A DNA stretch of 64,000 bases. Origin: Acetobacterium wieringae. GTDB lineage: Bacteria; Bacillota; Clostridia; Eubacteriales; Eubacteriaceae. Below the pieces are notes generated by a model. The model saw nothing but the letters and a program-made list of their open reading frames with translations, did no database searches and was not told the DNA's origin. Positions within the stretch are counted from its first letter, which is position 1. Each line of letters begins with the position of its first letter. Where the stretch lies: contig NZ_JAIPPU010000007.1 of the NCBI RefSeq assembly GCF_026646375.1, positions 1-64,000 on the forward strand, written 5' to 3'. Position numbers and translations under genes: made by a program. Positions 1-8,591 of the stretch are shown here, in pieces.

Positions 1-141
1 AGGAGTCATAACTAACGTTTTTTCATTTTGTGTCTTGACAAGCGTGTACATTATAATTCATCGTAAAAAATGTTATTATTAACAAATATTCGTCGCAATA
101 TGTGTTAAAATAGATTAGAATACTAAAATGAGGTGATTAAA

Positions 142-1446
142 ATGGAACGACTAGCAATGGAACAGCTCAATAAATGGAAACTGAAGAAAAACAAAAAGCC
201 TCTTATTATTAGAGGGGCTCGGCAGGTCGGTAAAACCTGGTTGATGAAAAACTTTGGCCAGAAAACCTATGATTACGTTGTTTATATCAATTTTGATAAT
301 AATCAGCAGATGCAGGATCTGTTTGAAGCCAATATGAAAATTGAACGGATAATCACAGGTCTGGAACTTTATTCAGGTAATAAGATTGATCCCGAAAATA
401 CACTGCTTATTTTTGATGAAATACAGGAAGTGCCCAAGGCATTGACATCCTTAAAGTATTTTAATGAAAATGCACCGGAATATCAAATTATCTGTGCTGG
501 GTCATTGTTGGGGGTTGCTTTACACCAGGGGACATCATTCCCAGTTGGCAAGGTAGAATTTCTTGACCTCTATCCCTTGTCCTTTACAGAATTTATGAAA
601 GCTATGGGAAAAGAACAATTTGTAGAACTCATCAAAAAAGGCGATTATGAGCTGGCGAACACATTTAAACAGGAATACATTGACTTGCTCAAATATTACT
701 ATTTTGTTGGTGGAATGCCGGAAGTCGTCGTCAACTTTGTAAATGATCAGGATTTTAATGAGGCAAGAGAGATACAGAAGCGAATCCTTACCGCCTACGA
801 GCAGGATTTTTCGAAACATGCTCCAAATGAAGTGATCCCACGGATTCGAATGTTATGGAATAATATTCCGTCCCAGCTCACCAAAGAAAATAAGAAGTTT
901 ATCTATGGTCTGGTTAAAGAAGGGTCACGGGCAAAAGACTATGAAATGGCGATGCTCTGGCTGACCGATTGTGGTCTTGTTCACAAAGTCCAACGGGTAA
1001 CAACACCTGGTCTGCCATTAAAGGCCTATGAAGACTTGAAAGCATTCAAACTGTTCATCTTGGACGTTGGTTTACTATCTTGTATGGTTAGACTGAATCA
1101 AACAGTTCTCCTAGATGGTAATGATCTGTTCAAAGAGTTTAAAGGTGCTTTGACAGAGCAATATGTTCTCCAGCAGTTAAAAACGCTTGAAGGCATTGAA
1201 ACCTATTACTGGACAAATGATCGAGGAAGTGCCGAAATTGATTTTCTTGTTGATAATGGAAGCGATGTGTTTCCCATTGAGGTTAAAGCTGAGACCAATT
1301 TGAAAGCTAAAAGCTTGAGAACCTATCATGAAAAATTCAGTCCCGAAATCTCAATTCGCACCTCGATGATGGATTATAAGCAGGAAGAATGGCTGATTAA
1401 TTTTCCTTTGTGGGCAATCAATACATTGGAAATGAAGTTATCTTAA
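142..1446 (+). CDS. AAA+ ATPase with C-terminal DUF4143 domain
   Basis: This is a 434-residue protein of the AAA_14/DUF4143 family. The N-terminal part carries a Walker A motif (GARQVGKTW, about residues 23-31) and a Walker B stretch (LLIFDEIQEV). The C-terminal half resembles DUF4143, with a nuclease-like segment (EIDFLVDNG followed by PIEVKAE) that recalls a PD-(D/E)xK core. An upstream GTG at 133 is possible, but ATG 142 sits six bases after AGGTG and fits better. Such proteins are common, have no settled function, and are often found on mobile or variable DNA. The gene lies just left of a tRNA fragment that looks like an attachment site, so it is probably cargo near the end of an integrated element. 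The family call is firm; the role is unknown. Confidence 0.85.
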   Translation: MERLAMEQLNKWKLKKNKKPLIIRGARQVGKTWLMKNFGQKTYDYVVYINFDNNQQMQDLFEANMKIERIITGLELYSGNKIDPENTLLIFDEIQEVPKALTSLKYFNENAPEYQIICAGSLLGVALHQGTSFPVGKVEFLDLYPLSFTEFMKAMGKEQFVELIKKGDYELANTFKQEYIDLLKYYYFVGGMPEVVVNFVNDQDFNEAREIQKRILTAYEQDFSKHAPNEVIPRIRMLWNNIPSQLTKENKKFIYGLVKEGSRAKDYEMAMLWLTDCGLVHKVQRVTTPGLPLKAYEDLKAFKLFILDVGLLSCMVRLNQTVLLDGNDLFKEFKGALTEQYVLQQLKTLEGIETYYWTNDRGSAEIDFLVDNGSDVFPIEVKAETNLKAKSLRTYHEKFSPEISIRTSMMDYKQEEWLINFPLWAINTLEMKLS

Positions 1447-1736
1447 ATAAAATAAAAAACAGCCCAAGAACGATCTTGATATGATCATGTAAAGGTAGTT
1501 TATTAAAGCAGTGAATTAATATGTTATAGGATAAAAAGCAACAATTTGATTCAAGTGATCAATATGGTAGGGGGCGCTGGTTCAAGTTAAAATGTGAACA
1601 TTTTTTTATGCAATTAACCTCACTTGTGTTATATATAAGGTTTGCAAAGTACGTAAATGGTATTGTCGAAAATATGTTTAATACTATTGAATTAGGTTAA
1701 TAAGTAACGATTAAGAATTGAGAATTTTGCCCCCTT
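1447..1736. other. Non-coding stretch before the attachment site
   Basis: No convincing gene was seen here. A short inverted repeat (CAAGA..TCTTG) lies about 25 bases after the ATPase stop codon, without a clear T-run. The rest is AT-rich sequence up to the inverted repeat at 1737. Confidence 0.4.
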
Positions 1737-1771
1737 TTTTGCCCATTAATCGCAGCGAAAAATGGGCAAAA
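1737..1771. repeat. 11-bp perfect inverted repeat near att site
   Basis: TTTTGCCCATT is followed after 13 bases by AATGGGCAAAA. The hairpin has A/T-rich flanks on both sides. It could be a bidirectional terminator or a recombinase-binding arm site, because it lies only about 60 bases left of the tRNA fragment. No gene ends close by on the plus strand, which makes a plain terminator less obvious. Confidence 0.5.
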
Positions 1772-1832
1772 GCAGATAAAGACAACAAACAAAACGGCGG
1801 TATATCAACAAATGAATAATTTAATCCAATGA

Positions 1833-1879
<47 letters not shown>

Positions 1880-1892
1880 TAAATCTGAGTGT

Positions 1893-1931
1893 AATCCCAT
1901 TTGAAAGTTTCTTGTGAATGGGATTTTTTAT
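1893..1931 (+). terminator. Terminator downstream of the tRNA-Arg remnant
   Basis: AATCCCATT pairs with AATGGGATT across a 15-base loop and a T-run follows. It ends the tRNA transcription unit and shows that the right-hand flank is the original chromosomal side. Confidence 0.65.
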
Positions 1932-2032
1932 TCGGCCATGTGTTGCCCCCTGATTGATCTTTGTAGTTGATCGTGGTATAGTGAATCCAGCGACGTAACG
2001 GCTAATGAACGCTGTTAAAAGGGAGGAACAAC

Positions 2033-2839
2033 GTGAACGAACGCTTAATTATTCTCGGAACCGGCAATGCGGCGGTGACCCGGTGTTATAATACCTGCTT
2101 TGCGATCCAAAAGGGCGAGGACTATTTTCTGGTTGATACCGGCGGCGGCAACGGTATTCTGACCCAGTTGGAGCGGGCCAACATCAGTCTGACACAGATC
2201 CATGAGGTCTTTATCAGTCATGGACATACCGACCACCTGCTGGGGCTGATTTGGCTGATCCGGATGATCACCGCCCAGATCAAAAGCGGCCACTATCAGG
2301 GCCAGCTGACCATTTACTGTCACGCCGAGCTGAAGAAAACGGCGCTGACAATTGTCAAACTGATGCTGCCGGAGAAATTTGTCAAGCTGATCGGCGATAA
2401 AGTGGTATTTAAGATTGTCAAGGATGGTCAAACCAAGAAAATCCTCGGCAATAAGGTGACTTTTTTTGACATTCAGTCCGACAAAGCTAAGCAGTTCGGC
2501 TTTGCGATGACGCTGTCGTCGGGGCGGCGGCTGACCTTTTTGGGTGACGAGCCCTATCACGAACACGAGTATTCGTATGCTTTTGGGACGGACTGGTTGC
2601 TCCATGAGGCCTTCTGTCTTTATGCCGAACGGGAGCGCTTCAAACCTTATGATAAGGCCCATACTACAGTTAAGGATGCCTGCGAAATTGGATCACGGCT
2701 GGCCGCAGCCAACCTGCTGCTTTATCATACCGAAGACCGTAATTTGGCCCAACGCAAGACGCTTTATACCGCCGAGGGGGCACCGTTTTTCAGTGGCAAG
2801 CTGCTGGTGCCGGATGACTTGGAAGAATTTGAACTTTGA
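2033..2839 (+). CDS. Metallo-beta-lactamase-fold hydrolase (RNase Z-like)
   Basis: This 268-residue protein has the metal-binding signature SHGHTDHLLGL at about residues 62-72. It also has an early LGTGNA turn and a late GDEPYHEHEY segment with further metal-ligand candidates, followed by LLHEAF and KAHTTVKDA, as in the RNase Z/ElaC-like branch. A GTG start at 2033 is chosen because GGGAGG lies just upstream. It could process RNA or hydrolyse a small ester; the sequence alone does not decide. It appears to be monocistronic, lying between the tRNA terminator and its own terminator. Confidence 0.85.
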   Translation: MNERLIILGTGNAAVTRCYNTCFAIQKGEDYFLVDTGGGNGILTQLERANISLTQIHEVFISHGHTDHLLGLIWLIRMITAQIKSGHYQGQLTIYCHAELKKTALTIVKLMLPEKFVKLIGDKVVFKIVKDGQTKKILGNKVTFFDIQSDKAKQFGFAMTLSSGRRLTFLGDEPYHEHEYSYAFGTDWLLHEAFCLYAERERFKPYDKAHTTVKDACEIGSRLAAANLLLYHTEDRNLAQRKTLYTAEGAPFFSGKLLVPDDLEEFEL

Positions 2840-2852
2840 GTTAAAACATCAG

Positions 2853-2898
2853 AGAAAAACCATCGATATCATGAAGCGGTGGTTTTTCTTATTTTTTT
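2853..2898 (+). terminator. Rho-independent terminator after the hydrolase
   Basis: AGAAAAACCA pairs with TGGTTTTTCT across a 17-base loop, followed by a T-rich tract. Confidence 0.6.
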
Positions 2899-3077
2899 TA
2901 AGAATATGTGATATTTACAAAAATTGTGGTAAGTAAACACAAGAAGAAAACGTTTGCAAACAAGCGTCTTCTTCAAGAACAAGCCAATGGAGGTGATGCC
3001 GGTTTAAGATAGGCGGGGTTTGGTCAAACGGATTCAGGTTACAAAATAAAAGAAAGAATTCAAGGAGGTACTTTATT

Positions 3078-4241
3078 ATGGCAGTTGCAGATCAAGTATT
3101 TGGGTTTTTTATGCCCGTCGTGAATTTGATGGGACCGGGTTCAGTGAAAGAAGTAGGTGCTCAGGCAAAGTCTCTCGGTTTGAAAAAGGCTTTAATTGTC
3201 ACTGATGCTGGCCTGGAAAAAATGGGTGTCGCCGACCAGGTTAAAGATATCATTGAAGCGGCTGGTCTAAAAGTAGTTGTTTTTGCTGGTGCGCAGCCAA
3301 ATCCGACGGACATCAATGTACACGATGGCTTAGAGATCTTCAAGGGAAATAAATGTGATTTAATCGTCTCTTTAGGTGGTGGATCGTCTCATGATTGTGC
3401 CAAAGGTATTGGTCTGGTGGCCGGAAACGGCGGCCATATCCGCGATTTTGAAGGTGTCAACAAAAGCAAAAAGGCGATGAAACCGCTGATTGCGATCAAC
3501 ACCACTGCTGGCACCGCCAGTGAGATGACCCGATTCTGTATTATCACCAACACCGATACTCACGTTAAGATGGCCATCGTGGATTGGCGATGTACGCCGA
3601 CGATTTCGGTGAATGACCCGGTCATGATGATGGGGATGCCGCCGGGATTAACGGCCGCTACCGGAATGGATGCCCTAACCCATTCAGTCGAAGCTTATAT
3701 GTCGACCATAGCCACCCCGGTTACCGATGCTGCGGCCCTGATGTCAATCAAACTGATTGGTGAAAATCTCCGTCAGGCGGTTGCCAACGGTCAGAACTTT
3801 GAGGCTCGAAACAATATGGCCTACGCTCAATTCCTGGGCGGAATGGCATTTAATAACGCCAGCTTGGGTTATGTTCATGGCATGGCCCATCAATTAGGTG
3901 GCTTTTATGATCTTCCACATGGTGTTTGCAATGCGATCTTATTGCCGCATGTTCAGCGCTTTAATTTAAACAGCAATCCGAAACGACTGGCTGACATTGC
4001 CGTCGCTCTGGGTGAAAACATTAGTGGCCTGTCAGTCAGAGATGCGGCCGAAAAAGGTCTCGATGCGATTGTTCAGTTGTCTCAGGATATCGGCATTCCC
4101 GCAGGACTGGCGGTGTTGGGAGCCAAAGAAGAAGATTTCGAAATAATGGCTATCAATGCTATGAAAGACGCTTGCAGTGCTACGAATCCTCGACAGGCCA
4201 AGCTGGAAGACGTCATCCAGATCTTTAAAAACGCTTTGTAA
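3078..4241 (+). CDS. Iron-containing alcohol dehydrogenase
   Basis: This 387-residue protein is a group III (iron-dependent) alcohol dehydrogenase of usual length. The dinucleotide-binding motif GGGSSHDCAKG lies near residue 95. Metal-ligand histidines are seen in DALTHSVEAY, in YVHGMAHQLGG and in DLPHGVCNAI. A strong AGGAGG lies a few bases before the ATG. The enzyme would interconvert an aldehyde and an alcohol with NAD(P)H. It lies 41 bases before the aldehyde:ferredoxin oxidoreductase gene, so the pair can convert acids to alcohols or the reverse, a known overflow and ethanol-oxidation route in acetogens. The exact substrate is not readable from the sequence. Confidence 0.93.
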   Translation: MAVADQVFGFFMPVVNLMGPGSVKEVGAQAKSLGLKKALIVTDAGLEKMGVADQVKDIIEAAGLKVVVFAGAQPNPTDINVHDGLEIFKGNKCDLIVSLGGGSSHDCAKGIGLVAGNGGHIRDFEGVNKSKKAMKPLIAINTTAGTASEMTRFCIITNTDTHVKMAIVDWRCTPTISVNDPVMMMGMPPGLTAATGMDALTHSVEAYMSTIATPVTDAAALMSIKLIGENLRQAVANGQNFEARNNMAYAQFLGGMAFNNASLGYVHGMAHQLGGFYDLPHGVCNAILLPHVQRFNLNSNPKRLADIAVALGENISGLSVRDAAEKGLDAIVQLSQDIGIPAGLAVLGAKEEDFEIMAINAMKDACSATNPRQAKLEDVIQIFKNAL

Positions 4242-4282
4242 AAACTTAAAATTTTTGATAAATAATGTCTAGGAGGCATATC

Positions 4283-6082
4283 ATGTTTGGTTATATGGGA
4301 AAAATATTGCGTGTTAATTTGACCACCAGTGAAGTGACAACCGAAGCACTTGATTTTGAGCTGGCCAAGAAATTTATTGGTGGTCGCGGTTTAGGTACAA
4401 AGCTGTATATGGATGAGGTTGATCCCAAGGTCGATCCGTTTGCGGCGGAAAACAAAATCATTTTCATCAATGGACCTTTATCCGGAACCGCAACCCCTAC
4501 CGGCGGCCGTTATATGGTGGTTACCAAATCGCCGTTGACCGGTTGTATCGCATCATCAAACTCTGGGGGAGAGTGGGGGGCATATCTGAAATATGCCGGT
4601 TATGATGCCGTGATTGTAGAAGGTAAGGCCAGTTTGCCGGTTTATCTTAATATCGATGAAGAAAAGGCAGAAATCTTGCCGGCTTTGGATCTGTGGGGCA
4701 AATATACGACAGAAGCCAGCGACATGCTTGCAGAAAAACATCCCGGTTCAAAGGTATTGCTGATTGGGCCAGCGGGTGAAAAACTGTCACAGATGGCCGC
4801 CGTTATGAATGAAAAAGATCGAGCTGCCGGCCGTTCTGGCGTTGGTGCGGTAATGGGGGCAAAGAACCTGAAAGCCATTACCGTTAACGGAAAATTAAAA
4901 CCGGAAATTGCCAACCCGGAAGGATTAAAAGCAGTTACTAAAGAATGCCGGACTCTCCTAAAAGAAAATGGTGTTACCGGTGGCGGACTGCCAACCTATG
5001 GAACCGCGGTCCTGGTTAATATTATCAATGAACATGGGGTCTATCCGACCAAAAATTTCCAGGAAGGCGTTGATCCCGGGGCTGAAGCTGTCAGTGGTGA
5101 AACCCTGACTGAAAAATACCTACTCAAGCGAAATCCTTGCCATCATTGTCCGATTGGCTGTGGTCGCTGGGTTAAAAGCGACAAGAGCCCTGATGGCATT
5201 GGCGGACCGGAATACGAAACCTTGTGGGTATTTGCCGGCGATCTGGGAATTGATGATATGGAAGTGGTAATTGATGCCAACTACTGGTGTAATGAATTGG
5301 GTCTTGATACGATCTCGGCTGGAGCAACTCTGGCAGCAGCCATGGAACTCTACCAACGGGGAATTATCACTGACGAAATGTTGGATGATGATGTAATCCT
5401 GAAATTCGGTAATCCGGATGCTGTTGTCCATTGGATCAAAAAAATGGGTAATCGGGAAGGTTTTGGCGACTTGTTGGCTCGAGGTTCCTACCGACTGGCT
5501 GATTACTTTGGTGCTCCTGAATATTCGATGTCGGTTAAAAAGCAGGATTTACCGGCGTATGATCCCCGGGGGATTCAGGGGATGGGTCTGCAATATGCAA
5601 CCTCCAACCGGGGTGGCTGCCATGTGCGGGGCTACCTGATTTCACCGGAAATTCTTGGCTTACCCGAAAAACTGGATCGATTTGATCTGGCTGGTAAAGA
5701 AGTTTGGGCAAAAGTATTCCAGGATCTTACCGCGGTGATTGACTCCACCGGCTTATGCCTGTTTACCTCGTTTGCATTGGGGGCCCAGCAATACGCTGAT
5801 ATGCTTAATGAAGTGTTGGGTACCAACTGGACTGCCGACGACGTGCTACTGGCTGGTGAACGGATCTGGAATCTGGAAAAACTGTTTAATCTGGAAGCAG
5901 GTGTTTCATCCGATGAAGATACCTTACCACCACGGTTGTTGGAAGAAGCCATGCCCGATGGACCAGCCAAAGGCTGGGTTCATAAACTGGATGAATTGCT
6001 GCCACTGTACTATAAAGAACGGGGCTGGGATGAAGATGGGATTCCTACCGATGAACGGCTCAAAAAATTAGGTTTATTGTAA
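4283..6082 (+). CDS. aor: Aldehyde:ferredoxin oxidoreductase (tungstopterin)
   Basis: This 599-residue protein has the full length of the AOR family. The N-terminal domain (GYMGKILRVNL, then FIGGRGLGTKLY) is the usual pterin-binding start. Cluster ligands are visible as C286, C289 and C293 (CHHCPIGC) and the distal C492 (TGLCLF), the spacing expected for the single [4Fe-4S] cluster. The ATG at 4283 follows AGGAGG with seven bases between; a more upstream in-frame start exists but overlaps the ribosome binding site. The enzyme couples aldehyde oxidation to ferredoxin reduction, or reduces acids when ferredoxin is strongly reduced. It forms an operon with the iron alcohol dehydrogenase and ends at a strong terminator. 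Confidence 0.95.
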   Translation: MFGYMGKILRVNLTTSEVTTEALDFELAKKFIGGRGLGTKLYMDEVDPKVDPFAAENKIIFINGPLSGTATPTGGRYMVVTKSPLTGCIASSNSGGEWGAYLKYAGYDAVIVEGKASLPVYLNIDEEKAEILPALDLWGKYTTEASDMLAEKHPGSKVLLIGPAGEKLSQMAAVMNEKDRAAGRSGVGAVMGAKNLKAITVNGKLKPEIANPEGLKAVTKECRTLLKENGVTGGGLPTYGTAVLVNIINEHGVYPTKNFQEGVDPGAEAVSGETLTEKYLLKRNPCHHCPIGCGRWVKSDKSPDGIGGPEYETLWVFAGDLGIDDMEVVIDANYWCNELGLDTISAGATLAAAMELYQRGIITDEMLDDDVILKFGNPDAVVHWIKKMGNREGFGDLLARGSYRLADYFGAPEYSMSVKKQDLPAYDPRGIQGMGLQYATSNRGGCHVRGYLISPEILGLPEKLDRFDLAGKEVWAKVFQDLTAVIDSTGLCLFTSFALGAQQYADMLNEVLGTNWTADDVLLAGERIWNLEKLFNLEAGVSSDEDTLPPRLLEEAMPDGPAKGWVHKLDELLPLYYKERGWDEDGIPTDERLKKLGLL

Positions 6083-6096
6083 AATAAGTATCAGCA

Positions 6097-6122
6097 GGGA
6101 CGACCATCGGTCGTCCCTTTTC
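6097..6122 (+). terminator. Rho-independent terminator after aor
   Basis: GGGACGACC and GGTCGTCCC form a perfect 9-bp stem with a three-base loop, followed by TTTT. Confidence 0.85.
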
Positions 6123-6188
6123 GGTTTAGACTTTAGTCAGTGGCATGGATTGTCGATAGGCTACTATCGAGAGATAATCCAGTGACGG

Positions 6189-6356
6189 ATGGATTCGAAT
6201 GTTGCGGTGCCTGGTGATGTGTACAATCAAATGGCTGATCTGCGGAAACAGCTGGATCAGAAGGAGCTAAAAACAGTCTTATTTACTGATGCATTAAAAA
6301 ATAACTCTGGGAAATATAACGAAAAAATCCGATCAATGGGGGTGATAGCAAATTAG
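6189..6356 (+). CDS. Small ORF of 55 residues, unknown
   Basis: An ATG at 6189 opens a 55-codon frame ending at 6356 whose product begins MDSNVAVPGD and has a helical, charged middle (MADLRKQLDQKELK). No good ribosome binding site is seen and the frame is closed by a TGA just upstream. It may be a remnant of a longer gene or chance. No family is recognised. Confidence 0.2.
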   Translation: MDSNVAVPGDVYNQMADLRKQLDQKELKTVLFTDALKNNSGKYNEKIRSMGVIAN

Positions 6357-6503
6357 ATTATCAAACGGCAAACATAGACGATTTCTTAATTATATTTAAA
6401 AGGGTAGAATGATTGAAGAATGACCCATTTGATCAGAAAAAAGAAGATATTTTCTTGATTTTTAAAAGCCCATTAAAAAGCCGATGATAACGTCATCAAA
6501 AAT

Positions 6504-6523
6504 ATATTTAACCGGTTAAATAT
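6504..6523. promoter_or_regulatory. 20-bp perfect palindrome, operator candidate
   Basis: The site reads ATATTTAACC then GGTTAAATAT, a perfect 20-bp palindrome that ends four bases before the -35 box of the methyltransferase promoter. Its position just upstream of -35 suits an activator, though a repressor is not excluded. Confidence 0.6.
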
Positions 6524-6527
6524 TTGC

Positions 6528-6556
6528 TTGCTATTGATTAAAACTGATGATATAAT
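6528..6556 (+). promoter_or_regulatory. Sigma-A type promoter of the methyltransferase gene
   Basis: The boxes are TTGCTA and TATAAT with a 17-base spacer. The predicted start lies near 6563, about 60 bases before the ATG at 6622. Confidence 0.65.
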
Positions 6557-6621
6557 CTATTTTACAAATATATATGTATTTAAATTATGCAACGCTAATA
6601 TTTTGTAGGAGGAAATGATTT

Positions 6622-7629
6622 ATGCTAACGAAACGACAGAACTTATTGGAAACGATTAAAGGTGGCAATCCTGACCGCTTTGTCAATCAGTACGAGGCCT
6701 TTGTCTGTACTGATGCCATTTACGGAATGATAATGGGGGATCCGATTACGGCTCAAGGCGGTTTTCCGATGCCTGGCGGCGAACCGGTCAAAAATGCCTG
6801 GGGTATCACCTTCGCTTGGCCAGCCGGCACTCCCGGAGCCTTTCCCTTACACGATAAGGATCACAAGGTTCTTCAGGATATCACAAAATGGCGGGATGTC
6901 GTAAAAGCGCCGGAAACCGATCTGCCAGCCGAAGCCTGGGCACCCTTTTTGCCAGCCGTTGAAGCGATTGATCGCAACGAAGTATTTGCGACTGTCTTTG
7001 TGGCCCCCGGAGTTTTTGAACAATGTCATCATTTAATGGGGATGGAAGATTGTCTAATGGGTTTCTATGAAGAACCGGAAGAAATGCATGCCTTGATCGA
7101 CTACATTGTTGACTATGAACTCCGCTATGCTGCTGAACTGATCAAATATTACAAACCGGATTGTCTTTTCCATCACGATGATTGGGGCAGCTCGCTGAAT
7201 TCGTTCATGGCTCCTGATATGTTTGCAGAGTTTATTGTTCCGGCCTATAAAAAAATCTACGGTTTTTATAAAGCCAACGGCGTCGAACTGGTGGTTCATC
7301 ACAGCGATTCCTATGCCGCCAATCTAGTGCCCCACATGATTGAAATGGGCATTGATATCTGGCAAGGCTGTATTTCTAACAACAATGTTCCTGAACTGAT
7401 TAAAAAGTATGGTGGCCAGATCTCTTTCATGGGCGACATTGATAACTCCCTGATTGACGATGAAAACTGGACACAGGAAAGCGTTGGAGCTGAAGTTCGT
7501 AAAGCGGTAGCTCGCTGCGGCAAACACTATTACATCCCATGCATCACACAGGGGGGGCCGGGTAGCGTCTATCCTGGCGTTTATGAAGCTATTACTGCAG
7601 AAATTGATCTGATCAACGCCGGTAAATAA
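6622..7629 (+). CDS. URO-D family corrinoid-dependent methyltransferase
   Basis: This 335-residue protein belongs to the uroporphyrinogen decarboxylase superfamily branch of methyltransferases (MtaA/CmuA and acetogen O-demethylase relatives), not to true heme synthesis. It is a clear paralog of the protein at 25792-26772: both start MLTKRQNL, both carry NPDRFV, EEPEEMHALIDY, HHDDWG (184-189 here) and VHHSDSYAANLVP. Residues 30-55 differ most, which suggests a different substrate pocket. AGGAGG precedes the ATG. It is transcribed alone between its own promoter and terminator, with no corrinoid protein next to it, so it probably uses one encoded elsewhere, perhaps the one at 25147. Whether it demethylates a substrate or passes the methyl group to tetrahydrofolate cannot be told. 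Confidence 0.88.
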   Translation: MLTKRQNLLETIKGGNPDRFVNQYEAFVCTDAIYGMIMGDPITAQGGFPMPGGEPVKNAWGITFAWPAGTPGAFPLHDKDHKVLQDITKWRDVVKAPETDLPAEAWAPFLPAVEAIDRNEVFATVFVAPGVFEQCHHLMGMEDCLMGFYEEPEEMHALIDYIVDYELRYAAELIKYYKPDCLFHHDDWGSSLNSFMAPDMFAEFIVPAYKKIYGFYKANGVELVVHHSDSYAANLVPHMIEMGIDIWQGCISNNNVPELIKKYGGQISFMGDIDNSLIDDENWTQESVGAEVRKAVARCGKHYYIPCITQGGPGSVYPGVYEAITAEIDLINAGK

Positions 7630-7648
7630 TAACCGCTGATAAATTAAA

Positions 7649-7680
7649 ACAGCTGGAGAATTTTCTCCGGTTGTTTTTTA
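7649..7680 (+). terminator. Terminator after the methyltransferase
   Basis: A 12-bp stem (ACAGCTGGAGAA with TTCTCCGGTTGT, including G-T pairs) is followed by six T. Confidence 0.8.
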
Positions 7681-7778
7681 TTTGTCAGTTTACAAAGATA
7701 ATTTTTTGTGGTGAAATAAGGGGTAGATTAAGCAGATCAGGACACAAGCGAAAATGGGGAGAAATTGAGGACTTTGAG

Positions 7779-8573
7779 ATGATGAATAAAAAATTTGTGG
7801 CTTTGATTACCGACTACGTTAAGAACTATCAGGAAAAGAAACAGACCCGTACCACCTGGCGGGAGCCGGTGATTGGTGTGGCCGCTGCCGCTGATCCCTT
7901 ATTTCCCAGCTTAAAGGAGCTCATCGGTCCCAATCACGTTCTGCCCGGTGAGCTGGTACCCGGGGCCAAAGCGGTGCTGGTATTCTTTCTGCCTTTTTCC
8001 AAAAGCGTTGTGGCGAGTAACATTGCTGGCGAGGAAAGCTCACAAGAATGGGATTACGCCTGCATTGAAACCAATCAACTGATCAATGATTTAAACCGGT
8101 TTTTACACGATACCATTGTGGCAATGGGCTATCACGCCTCATTGTTGCCGTCAACCTACAATTATGATGGCGAAAAATTAATCAGTGACTGGTCCCATCG
8201 CAGTGTTGCCTATATTGCCGGGATCGGAAAATTCGGTCTCCACAACATGCTGATTACGGAGCAGGGCTGCTGCGGCCGGCTGGGCAGCGTCATCACCGAT
8301 CTGGAACTGACGCCGACGCTGCGAACTGCAGAAGAATTATGTTTTTACAAGAACAACGGGTTATGCCAAAAGTGTCTGAAAAAATGCGTCAACCAGGCTT
8401 TTACGCTGGCCGATAGGAAGGTAGCTTTTGATCGTTATCGCTGTAATGAACAGATCTATGATAAAATCGTCCCCGAATATCCCATCGGCAGCGGCGATGC
8501 CTGCGGCAAATGCATGTGTGGTGTGCCCTGTTCATTGGGAATTCCTGGTAAAGCTAAAAAAAGCGACTCATAA
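7779..8573 (+). CDS. QueG-like 4Fe-4S protein (double-cluster binding)
   Basis: This protein of about 264 residues resembles the C-terminal part of epoxyqueuosine reductases and reductive dehalogenase-like Fe-S proteins. The central segment (SHRSVAYIAGIGKFG) matches the conserved GxGxxG-like core of that family. Two cysteine clusters follow, LCQKCLKKC with an upstream CFYKNN, and CGKCMCGVPC, as for two [4Fe-4S] clusters. The long N-terminal extension of the open frame is discarded because TTGAGG at about 7765 points to ATG 7779 or 7782. It lacks the HEAT repeats of full QueG. It is followed after 18 bases by a DUF1848 gene, and this pair occurs in other anaerobes. A role in tRNA modification is possible, but corrinoid reduction cannot be ruled out. 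Confidence 0.75.
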   Translation: MMNKKFVALITDYVKNYQEKKQTRTTWREPVIGVAAAADPLFPSLKELIGPNHVLPGELVPGAKAVLVFFLPFSKSVVASNIAGEESSQEWDYACIETNQLINDLNRFLHDTIVAMGYHASLLPSTYNYDGEKLISDWSHRSVAYIAGIGKFGLHNMLITEQGCCGRLGSVITDLELTPTLRTAEELCFYKNNGLCQKCLKKCVNQAFTLADRKVAFDRYRCNEQIYDKIVPEYPIGSGDACGKCMCGVPCSLGIPGKAKKSDS

Positions 8574-8591
8574 TTCAAGAAAGGAGTTCTG

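Noticed and set aside
52-57. TATAAT with TTGACA at 35-40 as promoter of the first gene
   Set aside because: The spacer is only 11 bases, too short for a sigma-A promoter; no feature was listed.
2945-2985. Imperfect hairpin upstream of the alcohol dehydrogenase gene as a riboswitch
   Set aside because: GAAGA/TCTTC pairing is short and imperfect, with no terminator and no known consensus.
6622-7629. Uroporphyrinogen decarboxylase of heme synthesis (also 25792-26772)
   Set aside because: The sequence and the corrinoid protein context fit the methyltransferase branch; no other heme genes are present.
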